Source: Cycas panzhihuaensis
Taxonomy: Eukaryota > Cycadophyta
DNA: 64,000 nt
Direction of reading: 5' to 3'
Assembly (NCBI GenBank): GCA_023213395.1
Contig: CM041465.1
Span: 85,071,741-85,135,740 of the forward strand
Shown here one piece after another: positions 63,190-64,000 of this stretch. Position 1 is the first letter of the stretch; every line of letters begins with the position of its first letter. Both the position numbers and the translations under genes were made by a program. Below the pieces are notes generated by a model. The model did no database searches, had not been told where the DNA came from, and was given only the letters and a program-made list of their open reading frames with translations.

Positions 63190-64000
63190 TAGCTCACAAG
63201 TCCAAGGGATGATGGGCCCTAACACGCGAGAGACCCATCATGTCATCCATGAAGGCCTCCAACGTGTCATCGATGAGATCATGGAAGATAAAATGCATCG
63301 CCCTTTGATAAGTATCGCCTGCATTTTTGAGACCGAAGGGCATTACCTTGTAGGCAAAGGTACCCCACGGGGTGGTGAAGGATGTCTTGTGACAGTCTTT
63401 AGGAGAGATTTGAATCTGGTTATAGCTGGAGAAGCCATCCATCAAGGATATGACTTTAAACTTGGCAGTTTGATCAATGAAAGGGAGCGGAAAGTTGTCC
63501 TTAGGACATGCGTTGTTAATATCATAGAAATCAATGCATGTCCAGATGGTCCCATTCCTTTTAGCAATAGGAATGATGTTGGACACCCATTTAGGATAGT
63601 CGATAGAAGTAATAAGTCCAGCATCCAGAAGTTTCTCAACCTCCATTTTGACAGCGACTGAGAGTTTAGGATGGAGAGGATGCTGTTTCTGGCACACAGG
63701 GTGGGCGCCAAGAATAGTGATATGATTATAGGTGATAATAGAGGGGTTGATTCCCTTCATGTCATAGTAATCCCATGCAAAGACATACTGAAACTCCTAG
63801 AATAAAGGGGAATATTCCCTCACTTCATTAGGAGAGTATTCTGCCCCCACCTTCATGACCTTACCTGGGGCTAGGACTATGTCCTAGGTCGCCCCTATGT
63901 ACATGGCATTCCCTGCTCGAAATAGGGAGGGGCAAGGTCAATAGGAAGAGATGGAATAGGGGATGGAATCAGGTCAACAAGTGTGGACCCAATTGCCAAG
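63190..64000 (-). pseudogene. T reverse transcriptase (upstream part continues off window)
   Basis: FAWDYYDMKGI-type linker near 63780, then open frame 63760-63194: PKWVSNIIPIAKRNGTIWTC, DNFPLPFIDQTAKFKVISLM, GFSSYNQIQISPKDCHKTSF, GTFAYKVMPFGLKNAGDTYQ, then FMDDM where YVDD or YIDD is usual. The open frame is nearly 190 codons, the best-kept piece of T. Confidence 0.92.

Larger units (their letters stand above)
61134..64000 (-). mobile_element. pol: Element T: reverse-strand Ty3/gypsy pol (partial, runs off window)
   Basis: Minus-strand order from the window edge: RT, RNase H, integrase ending in a stop at 61134. GC-richer than G. The 5' half (LTR, gag, protease) lies beyond 64000. Its 3' LTR should lie left of 58 kb but is not identified. 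Together with the antisense gene downstream of integrase this resembles the Tat branch of gypsy elements. Confidence 0.9.

Overview
The window is nuclear DNA of a land plant, most likely a gymnosperm or another large-genome seed plant. It holds one intact spliced gene, a cellulose synthase-like D (CSLD) protein with two short introns. Almost everything recognisable in the rest is decayed LTR retrotransposon in AT-rich spacer. Nothing prokaryotic is present: no operons, CRISPR or ribosomal genes. The species cannot be named from the sequence.

Layout. 1-3.9 kb is AT-rich spacer. 3.9-5.3 kb is the upstream and probable 5' leader region of the gene. 5335-9249 is CSLD (three exons, 1163 aa by my count), with an AATAAA signal at 9326. 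9.4-16 kb is spacer with three sets of local tandem duplications and one reverse-strand copia reverse transcriptase (RT) scrap.

15.99-52.13 kb is a nest of LTR elements that can be unpacked in order. A plus-strand Ty3/gypsy element (here 'G') carries ~1.15-kb direct repeats at its ends. Inside its gag zinc-knuckle region sits a plus-strand Ty1/copia element ('Y', 19179-43919, 312-bp LTRs, target duplication TATAT). Y was hit twice. A second copia ('X', 22125-31924) lies in its gag. A reverse-strand relative of Y ('C', 34921-42294, 298-bp LTRs) lies in its RT. X's leader holds a reverse-strand LTR/gag fragment ('Z') and a GC-rich island. By-eye LTR comparison fits the nesting: Y LTRs differ at about 31 of 312 positions and C LTRs at about 19 of 298. 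X LTRs differ largely by single-base indels.

52-64 kb holds LTR remnants, a 122-bp (AT)n tract, a separate RNase H fragment, two nested inverted-repeat structures, and the 3' half of a reverse-strand gypsy element ('T', RT-RNase H-integrase). Downstream of T's integrase lies an oppositely oriented, apparently spliced gene resembling plant mobile domain proteins. G also has an extra ORF between pol and its right repeat, in sense orientation. These two extra ORFs, the conserved non-gag leader block with an antisense frame shared by Y and C, and the palindromic arrays are the least ordinary content. The only gene that looks functional for the host is CSLD, a Golgi or plasma-membrane glycan synthase. 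The retroelement genes are broken, although X's breaks may partly be sequence error.
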